A stretch of 64,000 nucleotides of DNA. It comes from JAUNBG01 sp964442735 (GTDB lineage Bacteria > Planctomycetota > Planctomycetia > Pirellulales > Thermoguttaceae). A program made the translations under genes and the position numbers. A model generated the notes under the pieces. The model saw only the letters and a list, made by a program, of their open reading frames with translations, was not told the origin of the DNA and searched no databases. The DNA is taken from contig CAYUAP010000001.1 in assembly GCA_964442735.1 (NCBI GenBank), positions 1-64,000 of the forward strand, written 5' to 3'. Within the stretch, counting starts at the first letter, position 1; each line of letters opens with the position of its first letter. Positions 63,640 to 64,000 of the stretch are shown one piece after another.

Positions 63640-64000
63640 GTGTTGGAAATTAAGAATAATGATAACGACGATCTGTTGATTTCGGGAATTCCGGACGGAT
63701 TGCGGGAAGTGTACCAACTGGTGGCTCCTGAATTAACGGAAGTAACCCGATTATTAAAAGAGCAGCTTCGTCATGAAGACGCGACGTTAGATGAAGTCAT
63801 TCGTTATTCCTTCCAATTGGGGGGAAAACGTCTTCGTCCGGTACTGGTTTTTTTGACTGGTAAAATATGTGGAGGTATTCATTCGGGGCATATTGCCGCA
63901 GCAACGGCACTTGAATTGATTCATACAGGGACCTTGGTTCATGACGATATTCTGGACGGAGCCCATTTTCGTCGTCATTTAGAGACTATGAATGTTCGTT
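63640..64000 (+). CDS. Polyprenyl diphosphate synthase (5' part)
   Basis: The reading frame is open to the window edge; ~120 residues are visible. GTG at 63640 (or TTG at 63643) lies behind GAAGGG. The motifs QLGGKRLRPVLVF and LELIHTGTLVHDDILDGAHF include the first Asp-rich motif (DDILD), which binds Mg-diphosphate in trans-isoprenyl synthases such as octaprenyl or GGPP synthase. It would provide polyprenyl chains for quinones or carriers. A stop codon just upstream of the GTG fixes the start region, and a TATAAT at 63579-63584 may be its -10 box. Confidence 0.9.
   Translation, partial: MLEIKNNDNDDLLISGIPDGLREVYQLVAPELTEVTRLLKEQLRHEDATLDEVIRYSFQLGGKRLRPVLVFLTGKICGGIHSGHIAAATALELIHTGTLVHDDILDGAHFRRHLETMNVR

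Overview
The window reads as a chromosomal segment of a Gram-negative-type planctomycete with a rather AT-leaning genome. Pointers to this lineage are: a secreted beta-helix protein that begins with the planctomycete-style N-terminal motif LEERQML; several twin-arginine secreted Gfo/Idh/MocA, FAD-oxidoreductase and glycoside-hydrolase-like proteins; a giant ResB-CcsA fusion; and many lineage-type secreted proteins of unknown function. KDO genes (kdsA, kdsC), GDP-mannose genes (manC, gmd) and a flippase indicate an outer membrane with lipopolysaccharide. The flagellar ATPase FliI and a FliA/WhiG sigma factor point to a motile stage. No rRNA, CRISPR array, prophage or plasmid module is visible. 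The only transposon gene is a single IS200-type tnpA.

Layout. 1-5.5 kb: fliI, gyrA (TTG start, acidic insertion) and a ferritin, all forward. 5.5-14 kb: a reverse block of the ResB-CcsA fusion, a Tat-secreted Gfo/Idh/MocA oxidoreductase and a HEAT-repeat protein. 14-21 kb: rhaA, a small lipoprotein, purF, and a secreted two-domain glycosidase. 21-28 kb: a tripartite efflux system, with an OprM-like outer membrane factor divergent from an adaptor-RND pair. 28-34 kb: a GH5-like protein with an FAD oxidoreductase, a thioredoxin-fold protein without its cysteines, and a Cys-rich secreted protein. 34.7-37.5 kb: an AI-2E-type transporter and a PfkB kinase. 38-42.7 kb: a compact reverse operon rpsU-lipid kinase-kdsA-flippase-gmd. 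43-45.4 kb: IS200, tRNA-Arg and small hypotheticals. 46-50 kb: membrane protein-DksA-like-manC facing the sigma factor. 50.5-53.7 kb: orphan histidine kinase, epimerase, nifU. 54-58.4 kb: a beta-helix surface protein and a glycosidase-like protein. 58.9-64 kb: tRNA-Pro, kdsC, gspK, a DegT aminotransferase, a PEGA lipoprotein, and the 5' end of a polyprenyl synthase cut by the window edge.

Common themes. Envelope polysaccharide and LPS supply (kdsA, kdsC, manC, gmd, flippase, DegT aminotransferase, epimerase, lipid kinase) is spread over three blocks. Carbohydrate scavenging (rhaA, three glycosidase-like proteins, Tat oxidoreductases, PfkB kinase) is the second theme. Intergenic DNA carries two families of dispersed non-coding repeats: a MITE-like element with inverted ends (five copies) and a second family of about 60-95 bp units (six copies). 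Several housekeeping proteins (GyrA, the AI-2E transporter, the lipid kinase) contain Asp/Asn/Ser-rich insertions encoded by short tandem repeats. No obviously new multi-gene defence or biosynthetic system was found. The best leads are the two repeat families, the repeat-driven protein insertions, the glycosidase fusions, and small secreted or membrane proteins.
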